Source: a bacterium (GTDB lineage: Bacteria; Campylobacterota; Campylobacteria; Campylobacterales; Sulfurimonadaceae). From it: DNA of 64,000 nt. This document shows, one piece after another, positions 8,641-17,256 of this stretch. A program made the translations under genes and the position numbers. The stretch is taken from the NCBI GenBank assembly GCA_018822665.1, contig JAHJJX010000027.1, forward strand, positions 62,001 to 126,000. Direction: 5' to 3'. How positions within the stretch are numbered: position 1 is the stretch's first letter; each line of letters opens with the position of its first letter. The notes beneath the pieces were generated by a model, which saw only the letters and a program-made list of their open reading frames with translations, ran no database searches and was not told the DNA's origin.

Positions 8641-9069
8641 ATGTTAAAAACCATAACCGAAGCTTCTGAAAATTTTTGCATACACCAAATTCGTCTTCCT
8701 TACGAAATAAGTGGTGATGTGCACCAAAAGAGAACGCTTATTGCTTATATTGATATAAATGTGCATGCAAATAAAAAGTATAGGGTTTATGTTGCCTATG
8801 AGCAAAATTTTATACAAAGAATTTCAAAGCTTTTTTTAGAAGAAGATGAAAGTGACGAAGAGACTTTGATTGACATGGCATTGGAAACAACAAATTTGAT
8901 TGTTGGAAGTGCTAAAGTGATTGCAGAAAAAGAAAATCAGGACGCATACACTATCAATACTCCGCATTTTCTTAAGATAGATATGTTTGATTTTCAGTAT
9001 GATGAGGCAAAAACAATCAAAATTGAGAATGACATTATGATTATTGCTATCAAGGAATTAAATGAATAA
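8641..9069 (+). CDS. CheX/CheC-type chemotaxis phosphatase family protein
   Basis: Cytoplasmic protein of 142 residues resembling the CheX/CheC/FliY phosphatase domain. Relatives either remove phosphate from CheY or form part of the flagellar switch. The helix DEETLIDMALETTNLIVGSAKVIAE fits the family E-x2-N active-site helix (E-T-T-N here). It overlaps fliN by eight bases. The same order (a small CheX-like protein, fliN, then a single-pass membrane protein) is what I recall for the C. jejuni locus Cj0350-Cj0352. Catalytic activity is not certain because only part of the motif is clear. Confidence 0.72.
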   Translation: MLKTITEASENFCIHQIRLPYEISGDVHQKRTLIAYIDINVHANKKYRVYVAYEQNFIQRISKLFLEEDESDEETLIDMALETTNLIVGSAKVIAEKENQDAYTINTPHFLKIDMFDFQYDEAKTIKIENDIMIIAIKELNE

Positions 9070-9403
9070 GAGAAAAAAACATACTTATGGAGAAAAAGAG
9101 ATTCCATTTGATGCAGACAAAGAGTTGTCATGGATGAACTATTCTGGACTTTTGGATATGGAAGTGGAATTCGTCTCTGATTTAGGTGAAACAGAACTGA
9201 GTGTTGCCGAAATTTTACAACTTGAAAAAGGTTCAATAATAGACTTGAAAAAACCTGCGGGAGAAAGTGTTGAGTCTTATGTCAACGGTCGTATTCTAGG
9301 CAAAGGAGAGGTTATGGTTTATGAAAAAAATCTTGCAATAAGAATTAACGAAGTTTTAGATTCCAGCGCTGTTATATATCACCTCTCAAAAGAAAGACTA
9401 TGA
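9062..9403 (+). CDS. fliN: Flagellar motor switch protein FliN
   Basis: C-ring component of 113 residues that with FliM and FliG sets the direction of flagellar rotation and anchors the export apparatus. The C-terminal half is the SpoA/FliN domain: LDMEVEFVSDLGETELSVAEILQL, then GSIIDLKKPAGESVESYVNGRILGKGEVMV. Its start overlaps the cheX-like gene and its stop overlaps the next gene by four bases, showing translational coupling. The length and N-terminal tail are normal for this phylum. Confidence 0.9.
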   Translation: MNKRKKHTYGEKEIPFDADKELSWMNYSGLLDMEVEFVSDLGETELSVAEILQLEKGSIIDLKKPAGESVESYVNGRILGKGEVMVYEKNLAIRINEVLDSSAVIYHLSKERL

Positions 9404-10269
9404 TTCGGCTATTATTGATTTTTCTTCTTCCTCTTATGCTTCATGCGTCAAAAATACTGAGTTATAATATTTATGACAGAACAGACAGGGTAGATGTTAT
9501 GATTACCTTTGACACCCCGTATGACGGAGTGATAAAACAAAATTCAAGCCAATCAAAAATTATTATAAAACTTGAAGATGCCACTATAGAATCATCAAAA
9601 TTAAAACAGTTGTCATCAAAATTTTTATATTCTCTCAGCATTACTCCTATGTCAAACTATATACAAATCGTTGCGACCACACCTCCATCCATCAAACTAA
9701 CAGCATCTAAAACATCCGATTCCTACGGCTTAAGATTAAGATTTACAGATCAAACGCCAAAGAGCTTAAACCAAACGGCAGAATCACCCCAAGTCAACAC
9801 CTTAGAAGCTCTTCCAACAAAAAATGATGACGACATAACTCAAAGTTATTATATAGTTATAGCAATACTAATTATCGGGATTTTAATTTTATTTTTTATC
9901 AAGAAAAAAGTAGCTCCAAAAAATAAGGTAAACACTCCAAGCTCTTCATGGCTTTTTAAAACAAATGCCGAGCCAACAAAAACAACAGGTAAAAATGATG
10001 TCAGTATTAGATTTCAAAAAACTATAAATCAGGCAAGCAGTGTGGTGATGTTAGATTTTGCCGATCAAAGCTACCTTGTTCTCATGGGAAATCATAATAT
10101 TTTGCTTGATAAATTCATAGATAATAAACCTACAACACAAGATGATTTTGAAACAATTTTGCAAAATAGACATAAAGAGTTGGATGAATTTTTAAAAGTG
10201 GATAATGGTTCCAAAGAGCCTTTTCAAGCTTATACGGAAAAAGCAGCTTCTATCCGTTATGAGGTTTAA
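9400..10269 (+). CDS. FliO-like membrane protein, downstream of fliN
   Basis: Protein of 289 residues with a signal peptide (MIRLLLIFLLPLMLHA), a periplasmic beta-rich domain of about 120 residues resembling an AMIN-type fold, one membrane helix near residues 147-165, a basic stretch (KKKVAPKNK) and a cytoplasmic tail. That topology, and its place directly behind fliN, fit FliO, the assembly factor of the flagellar export gate, which in this phylum often has an enlarged periplasmic part. Sequence alone does not prove this. The next gene is convergent, so the operon ends here. Confidence 0.6.
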   Translation: MIRLLLIFLLPLMLHASKILSYNIYDRTDRVDVMITFDTPYDGVIKQNSSQSKIIIKLEDATIESSKLKQLSSKFLYSLSITPMSNYIQIVATTPPSIKLTASKTSDSYGLRLRFTDQTPKSLNQTAESPQVNTLEALPTKNDDDITQSYYIVIAILIIGILILFFIKKKVAPKNKVNTPSSSWLFKTNAEPTKTTGKNDVSIRFQKTINQASSVVMLDFADQSYLVLMGNHNILLDKFIDNKPTTQDDFETILQNRHKELDEFLKVDNGSKEPFQAYTEKAASIRYEV

Positions 10270-10280
10270 ATAGATATTCT

Positions 10281-11429
10281 CTATTCTTCCTCATCGGAAG
10301 CTTTATTACTAAATTGCTCTCTTAAAAGCTTTTTAATTGTTTGTATATTGCCTTCATGTAGTTCGTAGCTCTCATCCATCATTTTGTTTATATGATAAAC
10401 CTCTGTAACGGTAATACCGTAAGGATCTTTTTTTTCTCTGCTCATAACACCATTATCGCTAAATGAGTACAGATAAAGGCTTTTACGGGTGTGTTGAATA
10501 TAATAGGTCAATACAATTTCATCGGAATGTTTTTTTTCTATAGCTACTATGACTCTTTGATTTTCTGCATGCTTCGTGTCTAATTGCAGGATTTTTTTTG
10601 CTTCATCGATATTCATATACCCAACATAAAATTTTGCATAGAGGTCATGATATCTTTGTGTTTTAGCGTTCATCAAAAAATACATATCGATTATAAATTT
10701 TTTATGGGATCTGAGTGTTCTTGTTATCCAAGAAATTGTGTTGTAGTATTTAAAATGATAAAGCTTAAGATTATGAGCTTCTATCATTTTGGGTGACTTG
10801 ATTTTTTGTTTTGCATTAAGCACTCTTGAGCTTGGCTTTTTGATATATTCTAAAACATCATTAGCCAAAAACTCGTCTGTAATCCATACGCTACAGTAAG
10901 AAGGCAGTTGTTTTGTTCCCGTTGCACCTTCATTCAATATAATGAGTGATTTTATTTCATAATCCGGAAATATAATCTCTAGAAGAGCTTTTTTCTTTCT
11001 AAGTCTTTTTTTTAATTTCAAAATAGATTTTACTAGTGTCATTTCTACAAAATATAACTCATTTTTTGTAAAAATTAAAGCATCAAACTCGTTTATTTCT
11101 CTGCTTTTGGTTCTATACACTATTTGTTCTTTTTCGCTTATTGACAGCGTATTGGCATGTGACTTATGCCGACCTTGATGAAAACCTTTTAATACAAATT
11201 TTTCTATTTCTTCATTTTTTTCAACATAACGTAAAAGTTTCTCATAAATAAAGTTCTCAAACACCTCGCCCTCAAAAGAGCGATAAGAGCTAAGATACGC
11301 TGGGTCTTCTTTGTCAATCCCTTTTGCTATTAAAGACAAGAGATGTTTAACATTATATTTATAGTGCAAAATATTATCAGATATGTCACTATCATCTAAT
11401 GTTTTAATTGAATTACTTATCTCCAGCAT
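10281..11429 (-). CDS. Hypothetical protein with a PD-(D/E)XK nuclease-like core
   Basis: Unrecognised cytoplasmic protein of 382 residues. Residues ~52-135 look like a restriction-nuclease core: FEGEVFENFIYEKLL (acidic helix), NEFDALIF with Asp116, then LYFVEMTLVK with Glu129 and Lys134. The usual E-x-K appears here as E-x-T with a Lys three residues on. This resembles the nuclease part of DUF1887/Card1-type proteins, where an 'E-D-x-L..(E)CK' strand pair cuts nucleic acid, but there is no obvious N-terminal sensor domain. The C-terminal ~200 residues are lysine-rich and unassigned. It lies 16 bases upstream of dusB on the same strand. Nuclease activity is inference. Confidence 0.45.
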   Translation of the reverse strand: MLEISNSIKTLDDSDISDNILHYKYNVKHLLSLIAKGIDKEDPAYLSSYRSFEGEVFENFIYEKLLRYVEKNEEIEKFVLKGFHQGRHKSHANTLSISEKEQIVYRTKSREINEFDALIFTKNELYFVEMTLVKSILKLKKRLRKKKALLEIIFPDYEIKSLIILNEGATGTKQLPSYCSVWITDEFLANDVLEYIKKPSSRVLNAKQKIKSPKMIEAHNLKLYHFKYYNTISWITRTLRSHKKFIIDMYFLMNAKTQRYHDLYAKFYVGYMNIDEAKKILQLDTKHAENQRVIVAIEKKHSDEIVLTYYIQHTRKSLYLYSFSDNGVMSREKKDPYGITVTEVYHINKMMDESYELHEGNIQTIKKLLREQFSNKASDEEE

Positions 11430-11444
11430 ATACCATCCATATTT

Positions 11445-12398
11445 TTATGTGACTAACTCGCTATTTTTAAAAAAGTCATCAATTATATTACGAGATTCTT
11501 GCACATCATCTATGCGATTCACATCGTTTCTTAACATTGAAGCACCACGATAACCTTTAGAATAGGTATGTGTATGCTTTCTAAACATTGCAACACCTCT
11601 TGGTCCATAAAACTCTATCATTTTGTCGTAATGCTCCATAATAATTGCATGCTTAATATTTTTATCTATATCTTGTGACCCACTGCGAAGTTGATGAAAA
11701 ATCCAAGGGGCTCCGACTGCACCACGCCCAATCATTACTCCATCGGCACCTGTATGCTCCAGCACCCATTTAGCTTTTTCGTACGAATCAATATCGCCGT
11801 TGGCTATTACAGGGATAGAAACACTCTGCTTAATTTCAGCAATCGCATCGTAGTCAACTTCTGCTTTAAATTTTCCCGCACGGGTTCTTCCGTGAACTGC
11901 TATAAAGTCAGCTCCACTGTCTTGCACTATTTTTGCAATTTCCAAATGATTTTTCTTTTCAAAACCCAGTCTTATCTTTACGCTTGTTAAACTCTTGTTC
12001 GATGTATCTTTTATAGTTCTAATTATTTCACCCATGAGTGGTAAATTTAAAAGCAGAGAACTTCCACTTCCGTGGCCAACAATCTTTGGAACAGGACATC
12101 CGCAATTTAAATCTATTATATCGATTCCTGTTTTTTCATTTAAAATTTCAACTGCTTTTTTTACAACGTTTACATCTGCACCTGCAATCTGAACTGAATA
12201 AGGGTCTTCGTTCACACTTTTTTGCAACATGTGCAGTGTTTTTTCTGAACCATGTGCAAGTGCATTTGAACTAAGCATCTCACTAACGGTTAAATCAGCT
12301 CCAAACTTTTTTACAACACTTCTAAATGGTAAATCAGTATAGCCTGCAAGAGGAGCTAATACATAAATAGGTTTATCAAAGGAAAGATTTTTTAACAT
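11445..12398 (-). CDS. dusB: tRNA-dihydrouridine synthase (DusB type)
   Basis: FMN enzyme that reduces specific uridines in the tRNA D-loop. The TIM-barrel motifs are clear: LAPLAGYTDLPFR at the N-terminus, VQIAGAD, DLNCGCPVPKIVGHGSGSSLL with the catalytic Cys in the NCGCP loop, VKIRLGF, FIAVHGRTR, VIANGDI and GVMIGRGAVG. About 317 residues is normal for DusB. I prefer the ATG at 12398 (MLKNLSF), which has GGGGA at proper spacing, to the GTG 15 bases upstream that would give five extra residues. Confidence 0.93.
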   Translation of the reverse strand: MLKNLSFDKPIYVLAPLAGYTDLPFRSVVKKFGADLTVSEMLSSNALAHGSEKTLHMLQKSVNEDPYSVQIAGADVNVVKKAVEILNEKTGIDIIDLNCGCPVPKIVGHGSGSSLLLNLPLMGEIIRTIKDTSNKSLTSVKIRLGFEKKNHLEIAKIVQDSGADFIAVHGRTRAGKFKAEVDYDAIAEIKQSVSIPVIANGDIDSYEKAKWVLEHTGADGVMIGRGAVGAPWIFHQLRSGSQDIDKNIKHAIIMEHYDKMIEFYGPRGVAMFRKHTHTYSKGYRGASMLRNDVNRIDDVQESRNIIDDFFKNSELVT

Positions 12399-12473
12399 TA
12401 CGGTTGTCCCCACTTAAATTTACACACTAAAATTAAGCGTTGTAAATGCCAAATTATTTTTGATATATAAATA

Positions 12474-13490
12474 CTATATGAATAAATTTATATTAAAGTT
12501 TTTATTGCGCTCTTTTAATGCGCGGTATGCTTTAAATTTTACATACTCTGAAGATTGTGAATTTTCTAATATTTCATCTGCAGGTGCTAACATTTCTAAG
12601 TCAAACAATGTGAATAAATATGCTTCCATCGCTTCTTCTTTGCTTGAACTAAGAATTTCAAATAACTTCATTCTATGCTCAGGAATCATTTTATAAGATA
12701 AAATAGTTGACATTTTTATATAATCTTTTGTGTCAAATTCCAATCCACTCATAAGATTGATTAATGACTCATTTGAAATATCTAAAATATTTTCACTCGA
12801 ATTGATTCGAGACAAAAGTTCAAAAAGTGCATCTTTTGTTAAATATGTTTTATATTTTTCTATTGCATATAAAGGCGCTTTTTTTACAAAATCAACATAT
12901 ACTTCTTGCGATAATTTTCTATCATATTTATTAGGATGCGTTAAGATATCTTCAGCACTTATCATCCCTTTTTTATAACGATTTTTATCATTTTGAATAA
13001 CAAATGGATTACTAGATTGCAGTGAATATTTTTTTAAATCAACAACTTCTCCATTTTTAATATTCTCCACAATATTTATAACGGCATTAATCTTCTCATT
13101 TTCTGTATCAGCTTTTAAGTTTTGACTTGGAAAAAGAGTTGTTTTATCTACAAGTGAGCCTAAAAGTGTATATCTTGGTGTTTTAAAAGTATGGTTTCTG
13201 TTTTCTTTACCAAGATAAGCGTCAACAAAAGCATCAATAAGCTTTTCATAATCTTTTTCATATTTGCGTAGTTTAAAGTTTCCCATTAATGAATAAAAAG
13301 ACATATGAACTATACTGCCTACATAGAGTAATATCACAGGAACAATTGCCCACAAAGCGATAGAAAGCGACGGTAACGGAACACCGAAAAAGTCTATACT
13401 TATGCTACCTTGAGTTATAAAAGAGTAAACATACCATCCTATTAAAACAACAAAGATTAATGTTGCAATTGTATAACGCTTTATATACAT
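12474..13490 (-). CDS. Hypothetical membrane-anchored protein
   Basis: No family recognised. The 338-residue protein starts with two membrane helices (residues ~8-26 and ~44-68) joined by a short loop, followed by a long, charged, helical cytoplasmic part. The C-terminal half contains repeated short helices (for example DALFELLSRINSSENILDIS, then NLMSGLEFDTKDYIKMSTIL), suggesting a helical-repeat scaffold. It lies ten bases behind the dksA-type gene on the same strand. There are no catalytic motifs. Codon use looks like that of its neighbours, so it is probably an old lineage gene. Confidence 0.6.
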   Translation of the reverse strand: MYIKRYTIATLIFVVLIGWYVYSFITQGSISIDFFGVPLPSLSIALWAIVPVILLYVGSIVHMSFYSLMGNFKLRKYEKDYEKLIDAFVDAYLGKENRNHTFKTPRYTLLGSLVDKTTLFPSQNLKADTENEKINAVINIVENIKNGEVVDLKKYSLQSSNPFVIQNDKNRYKKGMISAEDILTHPNKYDRKLSQEVYVDFVKKAPLYAIEKYKTYLTKDALFELLSRINSSENILDISNESLINLMSGLEFDTKDYIKMSTILSYKMIPEHRMKLFEILSSSKEEAMEAYLFTLFDLEMLAPADEILENSQSSEYVKFKAYRALKERNKNFNINLFI

Positions 13491-13499
13491 TATAATTCC

Positions 13500-13853
13500 T
13501 TATCTATTTGATTTTTCAACTATTTCTCTACAGTCTATGCAATATATAGCATGTGGCTTTACTTTTAAACGTTGAAAACCGATAAGATCTTCACACATCT
13601 CACATACGCCATAATCACGATTAGCAATTTTAGCTAAAGCAACATGAATCTCCTGCAACTCTTTTGTTTGTTGAGAGATTATAGCGCTCTCAATCATCGA
13701 GTTGTTATTTGCAGCGGCATGATCACCCTCATCATTTAACTCTAATGAATTTAATTCGTCAAGCTCCCTATTGACGCCAGAAATATTTTTCATAATCTGA
13801 ATCTTACGACCTTCTAAAATTTCTTTGAAGTATTTCAATTCACTTTGTTGCAC
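13500..13853 (-). CDS. DksA/TraR-family zinc-finger protein
   Basis: 117-residue homologue of DksA, the RNA polymerase secondary-channel factor that acts with ppGpp. A long coiled coil (residues ~1-75) is followed by a four-cysteine zinc finger CEMC...CIDC. The N-terminal arm is shorter than in E. coli DksA, as usual in Campylobacterota. Tip residues at the coiled-coil turn (ELNDEGDHAAANN) include acidic positions that could reach the polymerase active site. It is first in a run with rlmH, thiE and accD upstream. The name dksA is likely, but TraR-like paralogues exist. Confidence 0.82.
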   Translation of the reverse strand: MQQSELKYFKEILEGRKIQIMKNISGVNRELDELNSLELNDEGDHAAANNNSMIESAIISQQTKELQEIHVALAKIANRDYGVCEMCEDLIGFQRLKVKPHAIYCIDCREIVEKSNR

Positions 13854-13878
13854 TTATCTTCCTTGTTCATTATATGCT

Positions 13879-14337
13879 TTATTTATGATAGGGGTGATTA
13901 CTTAATAGAGAAAAACCTCTATAAATCTGCTCCAGCAAAACAGCTTTCGCTATTTTATGACTCATAGTAATATTTCCTAGGCTTATAACAATATTACTTT
14001 TTTTTAAAAAGCTATCTTCAAAGCCATAAGCTCCACCTATAAAAAATTTCACGGACATTCTATCATTTAATAGCTTACTAAATTCAAAACTATCGATTAA
14101 TTTTCCAGCAGGGTGCAAAGAAATAGAAAAACATTCACTTAAATACGGCTCTAAAACCTTTGTATAGGCCTGCTGGGAGGCCTCCGGTGAAATAGTGTGT
14201 GATTTTGCTACATCTTTTGGAAAAAGTTCAATACTGTCCACTTTTGCAAAACGAGATATCATTTTTTCTAATTCTTTATAAAGAGGGTCATACACTCCTC
14301 TTTCTTTTTTAGCTATCGAGATAATCTCTATTTTCAT
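13879..14337 (-). CDS. rlmH: 23S rRNA (pseudouridine1915-N3)-methyltransferase
   Basis: SPOUT-class methyltransferase that acts on assembled ribosomes at helix 69, 152 residues. The knot motifs [48 protein letters not shown] at the C-terminus are diagnostic, including the near-invariant NHPYHK ending. Its start overlaps the thiE stop by four bases (ATGA), so the two are translationally coupled. Confidence 0.95.
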   Translation of the reverse strand: MKIEIISIAKKERGVYDPLYKELEKMISRFAKVDSIELFPKDVAKSHTISPEASQQAYTKVLEPYLSECFSISLHPAGKLIDSFEFSKLLNDRMSVKFFIGGAYGFEDSFLKKSNIVISLGNITMSHKIAKAVLLEQIYRGFSLLSNHPYHK

Positions 14338-14897
14338 TCCAAAAGTCCGCTACCTATTACATGATACGTTATATTTTCAAAACAATCACTTTTTTTAACT
14401 CCGCCAATAGCAGCAACAAGATGCTTTGACTGAGATGCAATTGCATCCATAGAGTCACCCAATACATTTTTAATATCTTTTTTTGTAGAAGTGTCTCGAT
14501 ACGCACCTAAGCCAATATAGTTTAAATCAAGTTCATTTGCTTGTAAAACTTCTACTTCATTATGAGTAGATATACCTAAAATTTTATCTGACTTAATAAG
14601 AGTTCTGAGTACTTTTACAGCATTTTTTATATCAGCATCAATAATCTTTAAATCTTCTTGACCGACATGTACGCCATCACAAAATTCAATCAACTCATAA
14701 GAATCATTTATAATTAAATAGCCGCTAAAAAGTTTTCTAATTTTAATTAATTGTTGCTTTTTAAAAGCAAGATTTGCATTTTTATTTCTATATTGAATAA
14801 TTTCTGCGCCACTTTTTATAGCAATCTCTATGAATTTTTCCAAAGATATGCCTCTGCTTTCTAAAAGTTCTTGGTCGCAAAGGGCATATAGGCGCAT
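14334..14897 (-). CDS. thiE: Thiamine phosphate synthase (ThiE/TenI family)
   Basis: TIM-barrel enzyme of 187 residues joining the thiazole and pyrimidine halves of thiamine. The visible family features are IIQYRNKN (pyrimidine pyrophosphate contact), [23 protein letters not shown] (the metal-binding ND and VHLGQxDL motif), [20 protein letters not shown] (the G-P-x-x-T-x-T-K position) and AAIGGV. It is somewhat shorter than typical ThiE (about 205-215), so a TenI-like relative is possible. It sits between accD and rlmH in a tight minus-strand run. Confidence 0.82.
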   Translation of the reverse strand: MRLYALCDQELLESRGISLEKFIEIAIKSGAEIIQYRNKNANLAFKKQQLIKIRKLFSGYLIINDSYELIEFCDGVHVGQEDLKIIDADIKNAVKVLRTLIKSDKILGISTHNEVEVLQANELDLNYIGLGAYRDTSTKKDIKNVLGDSMDAIASQSKHLVAAIGGVKKSDCFENITYHVIGSGLLE

Positions 14898-14907
14898 TGA
14901 TAGAAAA

Positions 14908-15753
14908 TTAGACTTTTAAAAGTGTTAATATATCGCTTAGTGTTTTTTTAAGCTCATTTCTATTTACAACCATGTCAATAGAACCTTTTTCAAGTAAAAA
15001 TTCTGCTCGCTGGAATCCGTCTGGCAAATCAGAGCCTATGGTTTGCTTGATAACTCTCTGCCCTGCGAAACCAATAAGTGCTCCCGGCTCTGCTATGATG
15101 ACATCTCCCAAGGTAGCAAAGGATGCGCTTACTCCGCCCATTGTCGGATCTGTTAAAACAGAGATATAAGCTAATTTATGTTTTGCAAGTTTTGCCAATG
15201 CTGCGGAAGTTTTGCTCATTTGCATTAATGAAAATGTGCTCTCCTGCATTCTCGCGCCACCGCTTGCACTTATTATTATTAAACCTTGCTTGTTTTCTAT
15301 AGCACGATTTACGGCACGAACAATTTTTTCACCTTCAACCGAACCCAAAGAACCGCCCATAAACGCAAAGTCAAAGATAACCAACTGAACGGGTACTTCA
15401 TTAATCTTACATTCACCGCTCACAACCGATGAACTTCTGCCCGTCTTTTGCTGCCCCTCTTCTATTCTCTTAGCATAAGACTTTTTATCTACAAATTTAA
15501 GCGGGTCAATTGGCTTTAAATTGTCATCAAATTCTACAAATGTTCCATCGTCCACTAGAAGTTTAATTCTTTCTTTAACACCTATTCTAAGATGATAACC
15601 ACACTTAGGACATACGTAATTCTGGTTTTCAATTTCTTTGTAATACATTAAAGATTGGCAAGATTGGCATTTAATCCAATGTGCAGGAGCCTCACTTTTT
15701 GTTGGTTGTTGTTTTGTAATTGAATTTCTAGAAAAAAGGTTTAATAAGTTCAA
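14908..15753 (-). CDS. accD: Acetyl-CoA carboxylase carboxyltransferase subunit beta
   Basis: Beta subunit of the carboxyltransferase that with AccA makes malonyl-CoA for fatty acid synthesis; 281 residues. The N-terminal zinc ribbon has CQSC and CPKC about 19 residues apart. The crotonase-like core shows SASGGARMQE, the oxyanion-hole segment, and PTMGGVSASFATLGDV. The subunits accA, accB and accC are not in the window. The start is followed upstream by a 112-base gap carrying the gltBD terminator. Confidence 0.95.
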   Translation of the reverse strand: MNLLNLFSRNSITKQQPTKSEAPAHWIKCQSCQSLMYYKEIENQNYVCPKCGYHLRIGVKERIKLLVDDGTFVEFDDNLKPIDPLKFVDKKSYAKRIEEGQQKTGRSSSVVSGECKINEVPVQLVIFDFAFMGGSLGSVEGEKIVRAVNRAIENKQGLIIISASGGARMQESTFSLMQMSKTSAALAKLAKHKLAYISVLTDPTMGGVSASFATLGDVIIAEPGALIGFAGQRVIKQTIGSDLPDGFQRAEFLLEKGSIDMVVNRNELKKTLSDILTLLKV

Positions 15754-15828
15754 TAAGATATCCTTAATATATAAATGGCGATTATTATACCAAATTTATA
15801 CTTAGTATGTAAAATTATCCAAGACAAT

Positions 15829-15857
15829 AAACTTACCCAGCGAATGTGGATAAGTTT
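15829..15857. terminator. Probable gltBD terminator
   Basis: Stem AAACTTACCC / GGATAAGTTT with one mismatch, between gltD and accD. It contains the nine-base TTATCCACA, identical to a DnaA box, but only one copy is present. Confidence 0.55.
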
Positions 15858-15865
15858 TTATCTTC

Positions 15866-17251
15866 TTAAGATAATAATGATTTAGTTATGCTTCTTGCCG
15901 CTTCACGACCGTCAAATGCTGCTGTTACCACCAAATCTGCACCTCTAAAACAGTCTCCTCCGGCATAGATTCCTGCAGTTGTTGTTTCATAAGTTTTTTC
16001 ATCTATTATAATTCCGCCCCAGCTGTTCGTATCTATTCCATTTTCAGCTAAAAAAGATGGAATACTAGGGTCAAAACCTAAAGACATAATGATAATATCG
16101 GCATTGACTCTAAATTCACTGCCTTTAATCTCTTCCATTTTTTGTCGGCCTGTGGCATCTTTAGCACCAAGAGTAGTTTTTATAACTTCCACAGCTACGG
16201 CGACACCAGATTCATTCAATATGATTTCTTTTGGAGCAACAAAGAAAGTAAAGTCAACACCCTCTTCCATTGCATTTTTATATTCTTTTTGACTTCCAGG
16301 CATATTATAGGCATCACGGCGATATAAACAGGTTACACTTTTTGCACCTTCTCTTTTTGCCGTTCGAAGACAATCCATTGCAGTATCACCACCTCCTACA
16401 ACAACAACATTTAAATCTTTAAAATCGAATTTTTTATCATAAGATAATTTAAAATGCTTTTTCTGAATCGCTGTTAAATAATCCATGGCGGCATACACGT
16501 TACGAGCATTCTCACCTAAGAGTGAAGCTTTTTTAGCTTTTGTGGCACCTACACCGATAAACATTGCATCATGTTCATTTGCTATCTCTTCAAATGGAAT
16601 ATCTTTTCCAACTTCACAATTTAAAATAAGTTTTAGTCCGCCCTCTTGAAGTAGCTTCACCCTTCTTTCAACTATTTTTTTATCTAATTTAAAATTTGGA
16701 ATACCATAGGTCAAGAGGCCGCCCGCTCTATCGCTTCTTTCATACATAGTTACAGAAATGCCTGAACGAAGAAGGTATGTAGCCGCGGAGAGTCCGGCAG
16801 GTCCGCTTCCTATGACTGCTACCTTTTTATTTGTAGTAATCCCCGGAAAATAAGGTTTAAAACCATGCTTAAAACCTTCCTCCGTAATATGCGTTTCAAC
16901 GGAACCGATAGTAATGGCGCCATGACCATCATTTAAAGTACAATCTCCCTCACACAACCTATCGTGAGGGCAAACTCTGCCCATTACTTCGGGAAAAGGA
17001 GACGGTTCATTGGACAGCTTAAATGCAAATTCTAAATCTTTTTCAGCAACAGCTTTTAACCATTGGGGAATATAGTTATGCAATGGACATTTATTAAGAC
17101 AAAATGGATCACCGCACTGAATACAACGCTCACTCTGAGAAGCTGCATCATTAATACTAAATACTTCATAAATTTCACCAAAATCTTTTGTTCTTTCTAC
17201 TACTAATCTTTTAACTGGTTCAATTCTTTCTGTTGATAAATATTCTCTCAT
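15866..17251 (-). CDS. gltD: Glutamate synthase (NADPH) small subunit
   Basis: Beta subunit of GOGAT that feeds electrons from NADPH to the large subunit, 461 residues. The N-terminal [4Fe-4S]-type region has CIQCGDPFCLNKCPLHNYIP and CPHDRLCEGDC. An FAD Rossmann motif VIGSGPAGLSAATYL and an NADPH motif VVVVGGGDTAMDCL follow, with the C-terminal AGGDCFRGADLVVTAAFDGR FAD-binding segment. It lies five bases behind gltB. Confidence 0.97.
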   Translation of the reverse strand: MREYLSTERIEPVKRLVVERTKDFGEIYEVFSINDAASQSERCIQCGDPFCLNKCPLHNYIPQWLKAVAEKDLEFAFKLSNEPSPFPEVMGRVCPHDRLCEGDCTLNDGHGAITIGSVETHITEEGFKHGFKPYFPGITTNKKVAVIGSGPAGLSAATYLLRSGISVTMYERSDRAGGLLTYGIPNFKLDKKIVERRVKLLQEGGLKLILNCEVGKDIPFEEIANEHDAMFIGVGATKAKKASLLGENARNVYAAMDYLTAIQKKHFKLSYDKKFDFKDLNVVVVGGGDTAMDCLRTAKREGAKSVTCLYRRDAYNMPGSQKEYKNAMEEGVDFTFFVAPKEIILNESGVAVAVEVIKTTLGAKDATGRQKMEEIKGSEFRVNADIIIMSLGFDPSIPSFLAENGIDTNSWGGIIIDEKTYETTTAGIYAGGDCFRGADLVVTAAFDGREAARSITKSLLS

Positions 17252-17256
17252 AATTA

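Noticed and set aside
15845-15853. TGTGGATAA, an exact DnaA box
   Set aside because: Single copy inside the gltBD terminator. No cluster of boxes, no AT-rich unwinding element and no dnaA gene, so not an origin.
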